Positions 23,391 to 35,515 of a stretch of 64,000 nucleotides of DNA are shown here, piece by piece (position 1 is the first letter of the stretch; the number at the start of each line of letters is the position of its first letter). The notes under the pieces were generated by a model. It searched no databases. It worked only from the letters and a program-made list of their open reading frames with translations, and was not told the DNA's origin. Both the position numbers and the translations under genes were made by a program. The DNA comes from Metellina segmentata (taxonomy: Eukaryota; Arthropoda; Arachnida; Araneae; Tetragnathidae). Location: assembly GCA_947359465.1 (NCBI GenBank), contig OX375882.1, positions 51,155,509 through 51,219,508 on the forward strand, read 5' to 3'.

Positions 23391-25984
23391 CTAATAAAAG
23401 TATAAAAATAAACTAAAAACAAAGCATATACAAAATTAAAACTAACAGTTTTAATAAAGTCGATATTTTGTTCCTAGACATGAATGCATCTGGAAAAAGA
23501 AATAAATTTATGTGCAGTATAGATGTTATTTAAAAAGAAATCAATTAAAAACCTTTTTTGGAATGTGATAGACATCAGTACCAAAAATTCATACATTATT
23601 TAGAAACTCGTTAGGAAGCAATGGTTTTGAATGAACTTTATAGCCTCAATAATAGAAAAGAAATGTAGGAGATAGAAATAATCTTTGAAATATTTTATTA
23701 CCTATATTTCAGACTTTTATAAACCTTTATTTTTTAACATGGCCAACTATCACCAGTAGAATTCTTTAATTTTAACATAACTTTTTTGCACATAATTTCT
23801 CAAAATTTAGCAGCAGTTTAATTTTGAATGAGCACTTTTGCATTCCATCATTAAAATGCTAGCATGTATTTGGATACTACAAGAAAAAATCCAAATAAGT
23901 AGCAGACTAATAAATTGAGACTAACCATCTGAATGCCAAACCGCCCAAAACGGCTTTACATCCAGATACCCTATACTGGTGAGGAGGGTAATCAGTCAAC
24001 CCCACTTTACAAAAGCTTCTCGAACATCCACCTGTCACCTTAAGCGATCATCAGGTGTCAGGGGGTCCACTTCTAACTACGCAGATCAGCTTCTTCAGTC
24101 TGTCTCCGGATGGGAAAAACTCATGAGAGATTTTTTGCTTTTAAAATGCCTGGGTATAGAAGAGATTTGACCCAACCAAGGGGTTAACTCTGAACCTCTA
24201 AAGAAAGGTGAAAAAATCGTAAATGAACTATTCGAGGCGGCTCTTCTTAGTATTCACTGCTTGAGGATAACACATGCTTTTGCTACAAAGAGAAACTTAA
24301 ATGACAGTAACTTGTTCTGAATAGTATAGTGTTGAGTTTGGACAGAAGGGTTCCAGTTATCCTTTTTAATATTAGGCTTCACATAAAAAAGAACCAGTGT
24401 TACTGTTTGTGTACAGGTGACGGGAAATTGAAGCCTGGGGACTGAGAGAGATTCTTGTGTGAACAATTGACTTCGCATCGATAAGTCAGCTTCTCTTGTA
24501 TACAAAACCATTTGTCTCGATCGGTAACCAGAAATCATTTAAGAAATTTTGAAAACATTAGTCTAGAAGTAATGATTGGGGGTATGTACTAACCCAATAA
24601 TCAAAAAAATAAAATTCTAAGAATGCACAGCATAAGAATGAGATGACATTATTAGTAGTTGAGTTTTATGTCTCCCTCATCTGACCAGGTTTTGGTCTTT
24701 TAGAATAGGAGTTGTTATAAATTTATAACAATTGAAGAAACTACTACAATTTTCATTTTGAGTGACACACACTTGAATGTTGCTTTGAACGCAAAATTTC
24801 ACTGAAGTACATAATCGCTTATATTTTTATGTGAAATTTAATTCCAAGACATGTTTTGTACCTACCCCATATATAATAGTAACTGAAAACGAAATAATTT
24901 GTAAAGAATGAAATTGAATTACTAGCTAGAAATGCTACTTTTTCGATTTATTAGTGAGAGTTGGATGATAGCAGTAATGTGTGAAATTTATTTCTAATAA
25001 GCAAAAGTTTTCACACCTAAAGGTTTGCCTATATTAGTGTTTTTAGGAAAACCTGCATATTTTTAAAAGTTCTCGCAAACCAGTAAAACTTCCATGTCAA
25101 GGACAAAATTTTGGTGTTATTCGAGTAATTCTTCAGTGATGTATCAAGATGTTTTTGGTCTACAATTTTAATAGAAACGATTATCAAAAATTCACATTGG
25201 TTTGAGATCATATTTAAAGAAAGAATTATTGAAAAATAACTACTTTTAGCACTTTGTATTACATTTCCGAAAACCTTTTCTAAACATCAATTTCAAAGTA
25301 AAAGTTATATTATTACTTTAAAAATATCACGAACATTTTATATGTTGCTTGAAAATAAGGGAAAAAATTGCAAATTGATTGCCAAGAGATACCACAACAG
25401 AAAATGTATAACTTATATATTCCAGTTGAAAGAGATTTGAACTAAAAGAGTTAAGAGGGAAATAAGGGGAAAATATCTATAAATTGCTGTTTTAAAGCAA
25501 TTAATGAACAAATATGTATTTAAAATTACATAGAGCATAATGTGTTTGTTTTAAAATTGAAAATATTTTCATTGTTTTATTATATGTAATTTCCCTCATT
25601 GCTTTAAATTTCCGCTATATTTCACCAAAAGAATGAATACAAAAATTTGTTCTTTCTAACAATTTCACAATTTTTTATACTTTTTTCTTTGCGAGATTAA
25701 AAGATGTTGTGTAATGTTCGCTGAACGTCAGCAAACACCATGTCCAATTCTAAAATCGATTTATATGTTGAGTTGAAAAGAGCACTTTGCGTACGACCCC
25801 CTTATCAAAACAAGTGTGTGTGTATCGGATCTGGTGTACGGTCTTTTGACGATGAGTAAAAGAGGACAGAAATTGTTAGCTATAATACTACTGTTACTCA
25901 GGCCTTTTGGGTTTCTGAGGACGTGATCTTCAGACCCGTATGGCTGTTAGAAGGATAAATAACATTTTGAAACAAATTTCTAAC
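23391..25984 (-). other. Zinc-finger gene intron 6
   Basis: Mostly AT-rich. A more GC-balanced block at about 23930-24180 (AACCGCCCAAAACGGCTTTA, then AGCGATCATCAGGTGTCAGG) looks like a dispersed repeat, but I could not assign it to a class. Confidence 0.4.
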
Positions 25985-26220
25985 CTTTTGACATATAATG
26001 CACGAATAAATAAAACTAAAACTTCGAAAACAGTTCTTTCTTTTCCCTTTGACCTTTTTCTCTTCTTTAACAAATAAGTTATCCACACAGCTATAGTCAA
26101 TAGACTTCAAATGTTTATCAAAGGCATGCCGTTCACTCTCATTTCCAAAAAGAGGCACATAAGATGGATCCTCCCTCCAATTTAGAATGACTTTGCTAAC
26201 TGGTTCTGTTGCCTCATCAT
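25985..26220 (-). CDS. Zinc-finger gene, exon 6 (start of finger 3)
   Basis: The acceptor is ACTTTTACAG and the donor is AAAAG|GTTAGA. The first two bases (AT) complete an Asn codon from exon 5. It encodes DEATEPVSKVILNWREDPSY, a basic run KEEKKVKGKRKNCFR (possible nuclear localisation signal) and ends YSCIICQK. Joined to exon 7 this gives a perfect C-x2-C-x12-H-x3-H finger (C261, C264, H277, H281). Confidence 0.88.
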
Positions 26221-27599
26221 CTGTAAAAGTAAAGTTACTGGTTCAGACAAATCAAGCACAGTGGATGAAAGATATGATGTATATTCATAAATTTTCATTA
26301 AAACATTTTTGAAAGACAGGAGTCTTTTTTAAAATTTTAATTATTACACAATTGGTGCAAAGTCCTAAAGGGTCATACTGAATCTGAAAGTCAAAACCAA
26401 AAAATTTTTTCTAGACAAAGAAGCATAAGATAACATGGTATATACCAACAAAAAACATAAAAGTTGGAGAGTTTCAACTGAGCATAGCTACAAAATAAAC
26501 TAATCTAGGTTTATGTGAGGTAATCACAGAAAAAAAAAATACAGAACTACCTCCTTTATTCCAAGCACAATTCATACTAGAGCAAATTCATAGGTATCAT
26601 TCAAAAAATAATAACGTCCTCTACAAAATTTTAAAAAATTGTAAAAAGGGGTCATCTTTATTCCAAATGTTGCACAAACAATGAAATTTCTAATGAAAAC
26701 TCTATGTTTTGATGCTATAATCAGATTCTGCATCATTAAATTAGTCTAGATATGAAATTTCACTACCTAATTCACTACCTTTATATCCAGAGATATTCAA
26801 GCCTAAAGTTGTTGGCAATATCAGGGATCATCTCAACATAGAAACTTGCTATTTGTCGATTGAGATTAATAGTAGTTTTATTGCTACCCAAATTTCAAAT
26901 TTTAACACAGTTTCAAATATATTTTTCAGCAATCTGAGAATTATATTTACTATGCAAACTATTTGAGAATTACATTACTATATTTACTATGCAAGTGCAA
27001 ATGATACAAGAATTATTATCTGAGGTTAGTCAGACGTTATTAAACTTTTGGTTGCCCATAAAATCACAATACCGAGGAAAACATAATATACTCGTAGCAC
27101 AAAAACTAATAATGGGAATGAGCTGAAATTTAGCATGGCCATATTAAAAGTCCTTCTGAATCAATTCACATCAAAATAAAACAAGGTTCAAATTCATAAC
27201 TTCTTCATATATTAATTTTATTATCACTGCATATGAAATACCATTTCAAAAATAAAATATTAAGTGGATTTGGTTTGGGTTGTTTAACAGTAACACGGTA
27301 CAAAATATCAGTGCTACAGAAATATTATTTAGGAAGATTTCCATAAAAGTTTAAGAAACTGATTTAACATTAAGAGCTCTAATCTTTCTGTGCTCATAAC
27401 TTCTAAACAGAATTGTGTGTCGAAAATAGGAGGTTCCCATTGGAAATTAGGAAAAATTGAAAAGTTTGAATTTATAGAAGACGTTAGTACTTGTCAAACA
27501 GCATCTTTGATTGTTTTGTAATGTTAAAATTGCAAGGGGTGTTTTTTTAAACTCCCTCCTAAAAACTAGAACCAACCAAAGAATATCATGCACATTAAA

Positions 27600-27785
27600 T
27601 CTGTCGTGGCCTCAAATGTCCTGATGTTGACATGGTGTGAAAGTTTGGAGAGTGGAGTGCCTGGAGTTGACTTTGCCATCCGATCCTGGTTGAAAATTAC
27701 AAGGAGTTGTTCTTGGTTCTTTCCCTTCAGGATTGATCCTGGACCATCGTCAATAGCCCCAGTGTGACTGAAAACAACTACCTAC
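27600..27785 (-). mobile_element. SINE-like family B, copy 3
   Basis: The minus strand carries the family core (GACGATGGTCCAGGATCAAT) and the downstream CACTCTCCAAACTTTCACAC block. Its head ends in CTACGTAGGTAGTTG, also seen in the copy near 61850. No clean target duplication was found. Confidence 0.7.
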
Positions 27786-27884
27786 GTAGACAGTCAAAGC
27801 AAGTAGGAATACATACATATTTAAATGATTAATAAACACCCTTTAAGCACTTTGCTAAATCTTTATTGAATAGTCAGTGCTAAC

Positions 27885-28015
27885 CACTAGTAGTCTAGTG
27901 GTTAGCACTTTGGTGGGTGGTTCAATGAACTGTAGGTACTAATCTGGCTCTACACATGATATCCATAGTGGTTTGGAATCCACTTTATACCAAAGGTTCT
28001 TGTTTATGTAGAATG
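27885..28015 (+). repeat. tRNA-like repeat (possible SINE head)
   Basis: GTCTAGTGGTTAGCAC resembles a tRNA A-box region, and GGTGGTTCAATGAAC about 20 bp later a B-box. A non-tRNA body follows. The A-to-B spacing is short, so it is a degenerate SINE head rather than a tRNA gene. Confidence 0.4.
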
Positions 28016-28358
28016 ACAAACCAAACCTTTTTATTAAATAGCTGTTACTTTCTGTAAATGAATTGTTGAAATAGTATCACTGAGTACACAAAAAGAAAAT
28101 TTTAATATCACTTAAATTGAAGTGTAAAGACTTCTACTAATTTTTAGATATGTTAACTGCTTCCAATTTCATTAGAGAAAGTGGTAAAGGTACATTTTAA
28201 ACCTGGAGAAAGAAAATAGTAAAAAGGCAACAGAACTAGGAGATGGAGTTAGAAATTCATGATAATTATTAATCTACAGGCAACTTATACTTCAAACACA
28301 TTTCAAGGTCACCTTTAAATTTTTTTCAATGCTAAACAATACTTCAAAGTACACTTAC

Positions 28359-28503
28359 TAATTTCTTTACCCAACTGAACTTGAATTTTTTCTTTTCTAG
28401 AATATTTACGTCTTCTCTGCCATGGAGTAGGTTCAATGTTCATATATGTCCTAAATTCATCTGAGTTATCAGATTCCTCAGATGATTCATTCAATAATTC
28501 ATC
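28359..28503 (-). CDS. Zinc-finger gene, exon 5 (acidic/basic linker)
   Basis: It opens after AATTTAG in phase 0 and ends with one base before GTAAGT. It encodes DELLNESSEESDNSDEFRTY, then WQRRRKYSRKEKIQ. There is no finger; an acidic serine-rich stretch is followed by a basic patch that could serve as a nuclear localisation signal. Confidence 0.88.
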
Positions 28504-29280
28504 CTAAATTAATGAGTGCAAATTTTTTTTTACAAAAAATGACAAATTTGATTGTACGCACAAAGCAGTAATTTATAAAAATATTCAAAACATTCAAGAA
28601 CCAAGTTTAGCACTATCACATAAAAATGAGACTTTATTTCTGAAAAACTAGTTGCATGTTATATAGAAAAAAATTCTGTACAATTTAGTGATATTACCAG
28701 ATGGCTTGTAAATGTGATTAAGCCTATTAACTGCTAAATTTATTATAGACTTTCAATAGTAGAATGGTGGATATCAACTGTGAGTGGTGGTGTGTATTGT
28801 GTCACACATCCTTTATATTAGTTAGTCTGTAATTGACAATTGATAAATGAGTATTTAGTATTATATAGTGTTACTAGTGGGGATTGTGCCACACAAGTAA
28901 TTTCAACAGATGATAATTTATATTTGTTGCTTTTTCATCTAGACTGGCAAAACAATTTTACACTTTGCAGTAGACTCACTTTTCTCTTGGGTTTTTTTTT
29001 TAATCTTTTGCAGGTATTGATCTAAATATAACAACCTAGACTACTTTATTATTATTCTGAGAGGGTCTTTGGATGAGCAAGTTTTTAAACTAGCTTTAAG
29101 AAGCAGAACAGCCAAAAGCCTTACGCATCAAAATTTTCAGATTCCATTCACAAGCATGTACAATAACTCTTAAACAGCTTTCAAAAACCTCTCATGTATC
29201 AATGCCGTATTAATTGATGAAGCTATCTAATAAAATACAGTCTTGAAGAACCATACTTATTTTCAGTAAAATATATATGA

Positions 29281-29408
29281 ATATAAAATCAAATAATTAA
29301 TACCGTAATAAAAAAAAATACCAAGAGTAAATTAAAAACAATATAAAATTTAATATAAAATCAAATAATTAATATCAATAAAAAAAATACCAAGAGTAAA
29401 TTAAAAAC
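29281..29408. repeat. Two-copy tandem duplication (~70 bp period)
   Basis: TATAAAATCAAATAATTAAT followed by ATACCAAGAGTAAATTAAAA occurs twice in succession with few differences. Confidence 0.85.
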
Positions 29409-29896
29409 CCATTTTGATTTAAAGAGCTAAAATATGCATTAATCTCTTTATAGCTTCATCTCTTTATAGTATTCATCTCTTTGTATTTAACCAACACATT
29501 AGTGGAAAAGGTTTACGGGATGTCACACTTGGAAATTAAATTTATTCAGCATATTTGCCTTTACAACTTTTATACATAAATTGATTGTATTTGTGTGCTC
29601 GACTGTTTCCTCAATTAATCTTGAATATGAACACAAGCCTTCAATAGATTTATTAACTGTCTAATATATTCTAGCTCCACTCTTTGCAATTAGCTGATCC
29701 CCTTCCCTTGTGTTTGCATCGCATTTTCTCCTCTGATATTCACCACATTCTGAATTTAAAATTATAATCTCTCTGTGTGTGTTTTGCCAACAGGAATGGC
29801 AGAGAAATCAACATCATTTATAAATTAGTGAACAAATGGATATAATTAATAAACAATCAACCGCTACATTATTCATAAGCTGGTTCTACCACTCAA

Positions 29897-30092
29897 CCCT
29901 TCATGTGTTTTAACAAGATATCTCATTCTGACCCATTTTCCCAATGGTGAGATAATACGAGATCCGGATCTGGTTAATTTTCTCCTAATGGCAGTGGTTG
30001 TGTTCTCATCTAATGATGAGATATCTCGCCCAACAAGAGCTGGTCAGTTTTACTAATGACAAGATACCTTGTTGAGACAATCACCAGGAGGG
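29897..30092. mobile_element. piggyBac-type MITE, copy 3
   Basis: The right end CACCAGGAGGG is followed by TTAA. The left end CCCTTCATGTG is preceded by TCAA, one base off. Internal GATGAGATATCTCG palindromes match the other copies. Confidence 0.8.
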
Positions 30093-30185
30093 TTAATTTA
30101 AATAGGCTTGATTAAAAGCTACAGAGCTGCATAATTTAGCTAAACCAACACAAAAGGGCTCAAAATTCTTTATCAGCCCTACAGG

Positions 30186-30640
30186 CAGGGCCGCCCATAA
30201 GGGGGGACAAACCCGACAAATGTCGGGGGGCCCGGACGTTTAAGGGGCCCGCGGCCCCAAGGTTTGTTCAAGAAATTATCTGCCTCATTTTAGAGTTATT
30301 TTCTGAATTTGACAAAAAAAAATATCGAACAGAAAATAGTCTTTTCAAGTCCTTAAAACGACCCCTTCAAGGTGGTCTCACATTTTCACCAGTATACGAC
30401 AACGACTAGTTGGTTTACATGCCACAAGGAGTAATAAGTATAGCACATATACATATTTAATTCCATTATTACTTACCAGTTCATTATTAATATATTATGG
30501 GTTTGCTTGTACATTTCTGAAGTTGGGTATTTGTAAATATATGGATACTTGGGAAATTAAAACTTTCTACACAAGAAAAAAACTTAGGGGCCCGCCCGAA
30601 AATTTGGTCGGGGGGCCCGGGAAATTTATGGGCGGCCCTG
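30186..30640. mobile_element. hAT MITE with GC-rich ends
   Basis: The termini CAGGGCCGCCCATAA are identical over 15 bp in inverted orientation and the flanks share the 7-bp duplication CTACAGG (30179-30185 and 30641-30647). The ends are rich in G and C (GTCGGGGGGCCCGG) in an otherwise AT-rich region. No coding sequence. Confidence 0.88.
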
Positions 30641-30774
30641 CTACAGGTGGTAATGAGAAATATGGAAGATAGCAATTGGGATTAAAAGGCAAATGAGAGC
30701 AAATGCAAAAATATGTTTGAATGTAAAAATACATATACTGAACAGCCTTTGAGCAAGTGAATGGGCAATAATTG

Positions 30775-31415
30775 CAGCGTTCCCACTCTATTTCAGAAAT
30801 AAAATTCCCTGACTTTTCCAGACAAATTATTACATAATTCCAGGTCATACTTAAGCAATTCACGACAATTTTAAGGTGAAAACCAAGAAATAATTTAGCA
30901 TTCAATAGCCAATAATTAAAAACAATTTAAAAATACATTTTACAGTAAATACACTGTAAGAATTAATACACAAAACCCAAGTAATTTTGTAAAAAAAATA
31001 ACTTATCCCAGTAATTCAACATATTTGACTTAAATCAATTTGTTATTTAATGTATCATAAGAATTAAATTCTTCAATTTAAGCCTGCGGATGAGACAAAA
31101 TTCTTTATGTGTTAAATATTAGCAGTTTCTTTTAAAATCAGTTAAAAAATTCTATTCATATATTCATAAATAAAATTCTATATTTTATTTATCTTTATTT
31201 TCTATCTTTATTTTACGAATATAACTATAATCATAAAATAAAGTATTACGAAACTGTGTACGAATCTTATTGGCTACTTTTCTCCAATGTGTCTGTGAAA
31301 CCATGATCAATAATTTTCCAGGTTTTAGACGAAAATGCGTAATTTTCCCTGATTTTTTTAGACAAAATTAAATTTCCTGACAATTTCAGGTTTTTCCTGA
31401 CCAGTGGGAACCCTG
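30775..31415. mobile_element. hAT-like MITE with CAGSGTTCCCACT ends
   Basis: The left end CAGCGTTCCCACT and inverted right end CAGGGTTCCCACT lie between direct repeats TAATTG (30769-30774 and 31416-31421). The subterminal CCTGACTTTTCCAGACAAAT is echoed in inverted form near the right end. No coding sequence. Confidence 0.8.
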
Positions 31416-32068
31416 TAATTGGAATGGATATTCTGTAACTAATCATGGGGAACATTACTGAGGTGTGCAATTTTCATAATGCACTTTATTGAAAATAAGA
31501 ATTAATGTATGAAGCACACTGTGAGAACATGCAAATGATTGCTCCACAATGGAAGTCAAGAGCCTCATTGAAGAACGAATATTTTAGCAATACATTTTGG
31601 CAAAAGGCAGGTGCCATAGTTCCTCTTCACAAACGATTTGTTAATATAAACACCCAATTCGAATGACACCATAATGACTCTGCTTGCATACAATTTACTT
31701 CTATTAACAATTACAAAAACTCTATTTTAGCTGGCAGAGTACAATGAGTTTGACTGCTCATTTTGTGTCTTGGATCACTTGTACACATATGAGGCTATCA
31801 GAGCTAAAGTGGCCTAACCCACAAAATTCCGAAAATTTAATTATTACCTTTTAATACGACCTTTTACTTTTTTTGAAATATGGTTCAAGTAAGTCTTCTA
31901 AAATTACACAAAAACTTATTATTGATCATTCATAAATAAATTTTCAGAACCTCAAATCATTTTGTAGATAAATACAAATATGTAAAAAATTAGAGCAAGA
32001 AAATCGCATTTTCCCCCATTGAGTATGTTGGTAGTTAGGCCACTCTTGCTGACAGCCACATATGTCAA

Positions 32069-32641
32069 TCTCTACTATTATAAAAGAAAGTGTTTGTCTG
32101 TTTGGGGCAGCAAAATCCTGATGATGCTATGGCTTAACAGCAATGAGATTTGGCACACAGGTAGTCCAAATTATTTGCAATTTTTGGGTCGCTGTAAATT
32201 TTAAAATGAATTTCATAGTTTTATTCTCCATCGGTTTTTTAAATGTGGAGAATTTTTTCTACTCATACGACCTTGCAGTCAGGGTTTGGAATCATGCCAA
32301 GTTTTTTTCATCCGCTGAACGCGAAGAAAATAACTTTTTTTATATCCGCTTTGATTTTGCGGGATTGATTTCACAGCCAGACGATTAATACTTAAACTGA
32401 AGTCAAAGTTCTTTTTTCTATCTTCTAGACCGTTAAAGATAGAGTAAAAATTTCAACGGATTTGAAATATGCGGAAAATTTCAGTTTAGATTGATACCTA
32501 AAAATATGATTTTCTTTAAATAAATCATTTTTTAATTGAATATATCTTCAACGGATTTGAAATCTTGCAGAAAATTTTACAACAGTTTAATACCTTATAC
32601 CACGGGCATGGGCAATGCCAGGCTAGCCACGCATTGGCTAG
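32069..32641 (+). mobile_element. Non-autonomous Helitron-type element, copy 2
   Basis: It starts TCTCTACTATTATAAAAG, has the TTTGGCACACAGGTAGTCCA block, and ends in the hairpin GCTAGCCACGCATTGGCTAG (8-bp stem) with a terminal CTAG. It is an internally shortened relative of 12661-13731. Confidence 0.8.
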
Positions 32642-32896
32642 CGTTTAATAAACGTGATTGTCTATGAAAATCTTTGCTCTTGAATACATTTTGTTATTGT
32701 GTCCAACCAATTTTGTGGAGATTTTAAAACACTTTAGTTTAGGCACATTCAGCAACGTCGGTTGGGCAGGTTAGTTCAGGTTGCAAAAGCAGATGACTAG
32801 GCCCGGATCACCACACAACATCTTGTAACACACACAAAATGCTGTTTTCTTACATATTTGTGATAATTTTTTTTAGAGATAAGAAATGTACATATA

Positions 32897-33863
32897 CGGC
32901 CACATTCACAAGTCTCGAGGTAACTCGAGGATCAGTTGATCCGCGAGTAAGAGTTAACTCGAGTATTATCAAGAATGGTATTCTCAAACGGTGTGTTAAG
33001 TGATGCGGGGATAAAAATGAGACGCTTGCTGTGATTGGCTACTACCATCTCCTTACGATCACGTGGTATGGTTTATATTGGTTACAAAGCCTGAATCTGC
33101 ATTCATACTGATCAAGCATGTACTTTGGCATAGAATTGATTCCAAATTGTGATTCAATAGAACACATACAGCATTTTAATTTGGGTTAGGGAGAAGAAAT
33201 GCAAAAATTTTAATTTTGAATTGGATTTTTATGGAAACCTAAATTTTGCAAGAAAGAATTGTACACAATGTCTTGATAAAATAATATAATCCGATTATCC
33301 TTGTATTTGTCAGTATGGGTGTGTGTTGGTGGTGTGAAAAGTAACTTGCATTGTCAATTTTCTTTCATTCGTAATAAATCAACAGAATAATATTCTACGA
33401 CGAATTTGCATCTGCAATGGTCATATTCTAACTTTCACTCTTAGCGAACGGAGGTGCCGCCATCTATCTTTTCGCCAAGTAGCTTGTTTACGCAACTACC
33501 TTTATTTCCATTTTTCATTTGAATTTCAATAAAATTATGTTTTAAATATTTCCATTTAAGCAGTATTATGATGAGGAGATTACCTGCTATGCAGCAGGTG
33601 CTCTGTAATGATAGGTCCAGTCGCAAGAATACTGTAATTTAGCATAGAATGAAATGTGTCATCCATTTTCTTTCCTTCGCAAAACGATAATACTGCGCAT
33701 GTGTAACTCTTAGTCGCGAGTTAACGCGCTGATTTCGGAGGATCAAAATGTAACACCCAAACGGCAGTTTAAACCACGGATCAAGACTTGTGAATACAGT
33801 TTTTTTGATAACTCGCGGAATATCGTTGATCCTCGAGTTAACTCGGACTTGTGAATACGGCTG
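32897..33863. mobile_element. Long-TIR DNA element, Harbinger-like
   Basis: Inverted ends of ~55 bp share ATTCACAAGTC, AACTCGAGGATCA and CCGCGAGTTA. The flanks are ATATA on both sides (32892-32896 and 33864-33868). The CGGCC/CAGCC-xATTCACAAGT terminus recalls PIF/Harbinger elements, but no transposase is present, so the assignment is tentative. Confidence 0.7.
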
Positions 33864-34024
33864 ATATATGATTATAAAATTGGTATGAAATGTAAGTACA
33901 CTTGAGAAACTTTAGCTCAGATGTCATGAACGGAGCTACTAATTTGTAACCTTACTATTAAATTTAATAGTAAGAAATAAATATTTGTATATGCAAAGAG
34001 AAATAAAATAAAAAATACACTTAC

Positions 34025-34160
34025 TTCATCCATGTCAAAGCAAACATGCCTGCTTAGTTGTCGAGGTTTTTTGAAATATTTCATACATTTTTTACACCAG
34101 TAGAGACCATTTGGTCCTGGTAAAGGTTCTGGATCTGGAACTTTTTTCTCAGGAGGTGCC
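34025..34160 (-). CDS. Zinc-finger gene, exon 4 (degenerate finger 2)
   Basis: The first base completes a Lys codon from exon 3. It encodes APPEKKVPDPEPLPGPNGLY, then WCKKCMKYFKKPRQLSRHVC and FDMDE before GTAAGT. C116, C119 and H132 fit a C2H2 finger, but the position of the last histidine is Asp136. Cys134 might substitute, or the finger may not bind zinc normally. Confidence 0.88.
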
Positions 34161-34734
34161 CTAAAATGTACTTGGTAGATTACAAATCTAATGCATGCAG
34201 AACATAGGATTAGAAATACACAAAATGATGAAAATTAGGATAAATACAAGCAAAGCAAAAACATTTAGATTATTAATAATTTTTTAGTTATAGCTTGATA
34301 AATCTATTATTAATTTAAAATAAAACTCCAGTGCAATATTATAATTACGCTAAATTTTTGATAACGATAAAAAGCATTGAATGGGTAATGTATAAAACCA
34401 AATTACAGAAATTGTTTTAGGTCATATTTTCAATTTTAATTTAGTTGATGCTTGCATTTTCAACTATCATTAGGACATACACTCCGGATTTGGTTATAAC
34501 AGAAATATTTAACATTGAGGATGAGTTTATACTCATATTTTCTCTTTAACTAGGAATTACCACCTGAACTAAAAAACTGTATTGATCACAAATTAATAGA
34601 TCCTGCCATTGTATTAAACATTTTTACATGTGTTTCCAGGTAAGACCAAGACACTGAAAGTGTTATTGAATGGATAGCGCACAGTTGAAAAGAGGGGAAG
34701 CCTTGCAACACCTTAATATGTATCTATTTTGATT

Positions 34735-34960
34735 TAAGTTCAGTTGTGAGGTGTTGGACTCTCGTGGCACAAGGGCCAAATCTGGCTATGCTACAACAAA
34801 CACAAGACATAAAACATCAAGTAATGAACATACACATACAAGGAAAGTTTTACTGACAAAGAAGAGAGAAATACACAAAGGGAGTAATGCAATCAGCACT
34901 GCCTACATACAGCTTGCAGGTTCAGTGAGCAAACCCACTGAGCCATGACACACCTTGCAA
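34735..34960 (-). repeat. tRNA-derived SINE, family A, copy 2
   Basis: The minus strand has TGGCTCAGTGGGTTTGC (A-box-like), then CTGCAAGCTGTATGTAGGCA and a body ending near TAGCCAGATTTGGCCCTTG. It is a direct relative of the copies at 563, 39660 and 58530. The B-box is degraded here. Confidence 0.65.
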
Positions 34961-35042
34961 GTTTAGTACATTTCTTACAAAGAGATGTAGGAAATTAGCT
35001 TTTAGTTTTGACATCTGATTCTATGATCCCAACATATAAATA

Positions 35043-35515
35043 CAGCAGAACCTTATTGTAACAGACTAATAGGGGCTGAAGGTTGTCCATTTTAACGAAA
35101 GTCCTGTTCATAACAAATATTCTTACAGGGGTGAAATACAACAGGGTATACGTCAATGAAAGTAAGGTATTTAGCTATAAAAAAGTGTTTATTACATATC
35201 AAATTAAAAAAAAAAAGCCTTCGACATAGGTTGAATTGAAAATATGTGCATGTATACACTGTATTAATCTTTAGAACAAGTTTGTTGATTGCTTACATTC
35301 ATTGGTTTGAAAAAAATAATTTATTTTCTGCTGGATTTGTTTGCTGTTTATTTTTTTGTTAATAACTGACAGAGTTGCCATAATAAGCAAACAAATTTTC
35401 ATTTGCTGATTGTTGTTGCAACATATTGAATAACAAAATTTAAATGGTCTTTCACTTCACTGTTATAAGTGATGTCCATTATTATAATAGGGTCTGTTAT
35501 AATGAGGTTCTACAG
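35043..35515. mobile_element. pogo-like MITE with TA flanks
   Basis: The left end CAGCAGAACCTTATTGTAAC and the inverted right end CTGTAGAACCTCATTATAAC lie directly between TA dinucleotides (35041-35042 and 35516-35517). No coding sequence. Confidence 0.82.

Larger units (their letters stand above)
26221..28358 (-). other. Zinc-finger gene intron 5
   Basis: It holds a family-B SINE-like copy (27600-27785, minus), a tRNA-like repeat (27885-28015) and a short direct duplication around TATATTTACTATGCAA (about 26944 and 26979). Confidence 0.5.
28504..34024 (-). other. Zinc-finger gene intron 4
   Basis: This 5.5-kb intron is packed with elements: a tandem duplication (29281-29408), a piggyBac-type MITE, two adjacent hAT MITEs, a Helitron-type element and a long-TIR element, each listed separately. 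The remainder is AT-rich. Confidence 0.7.
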
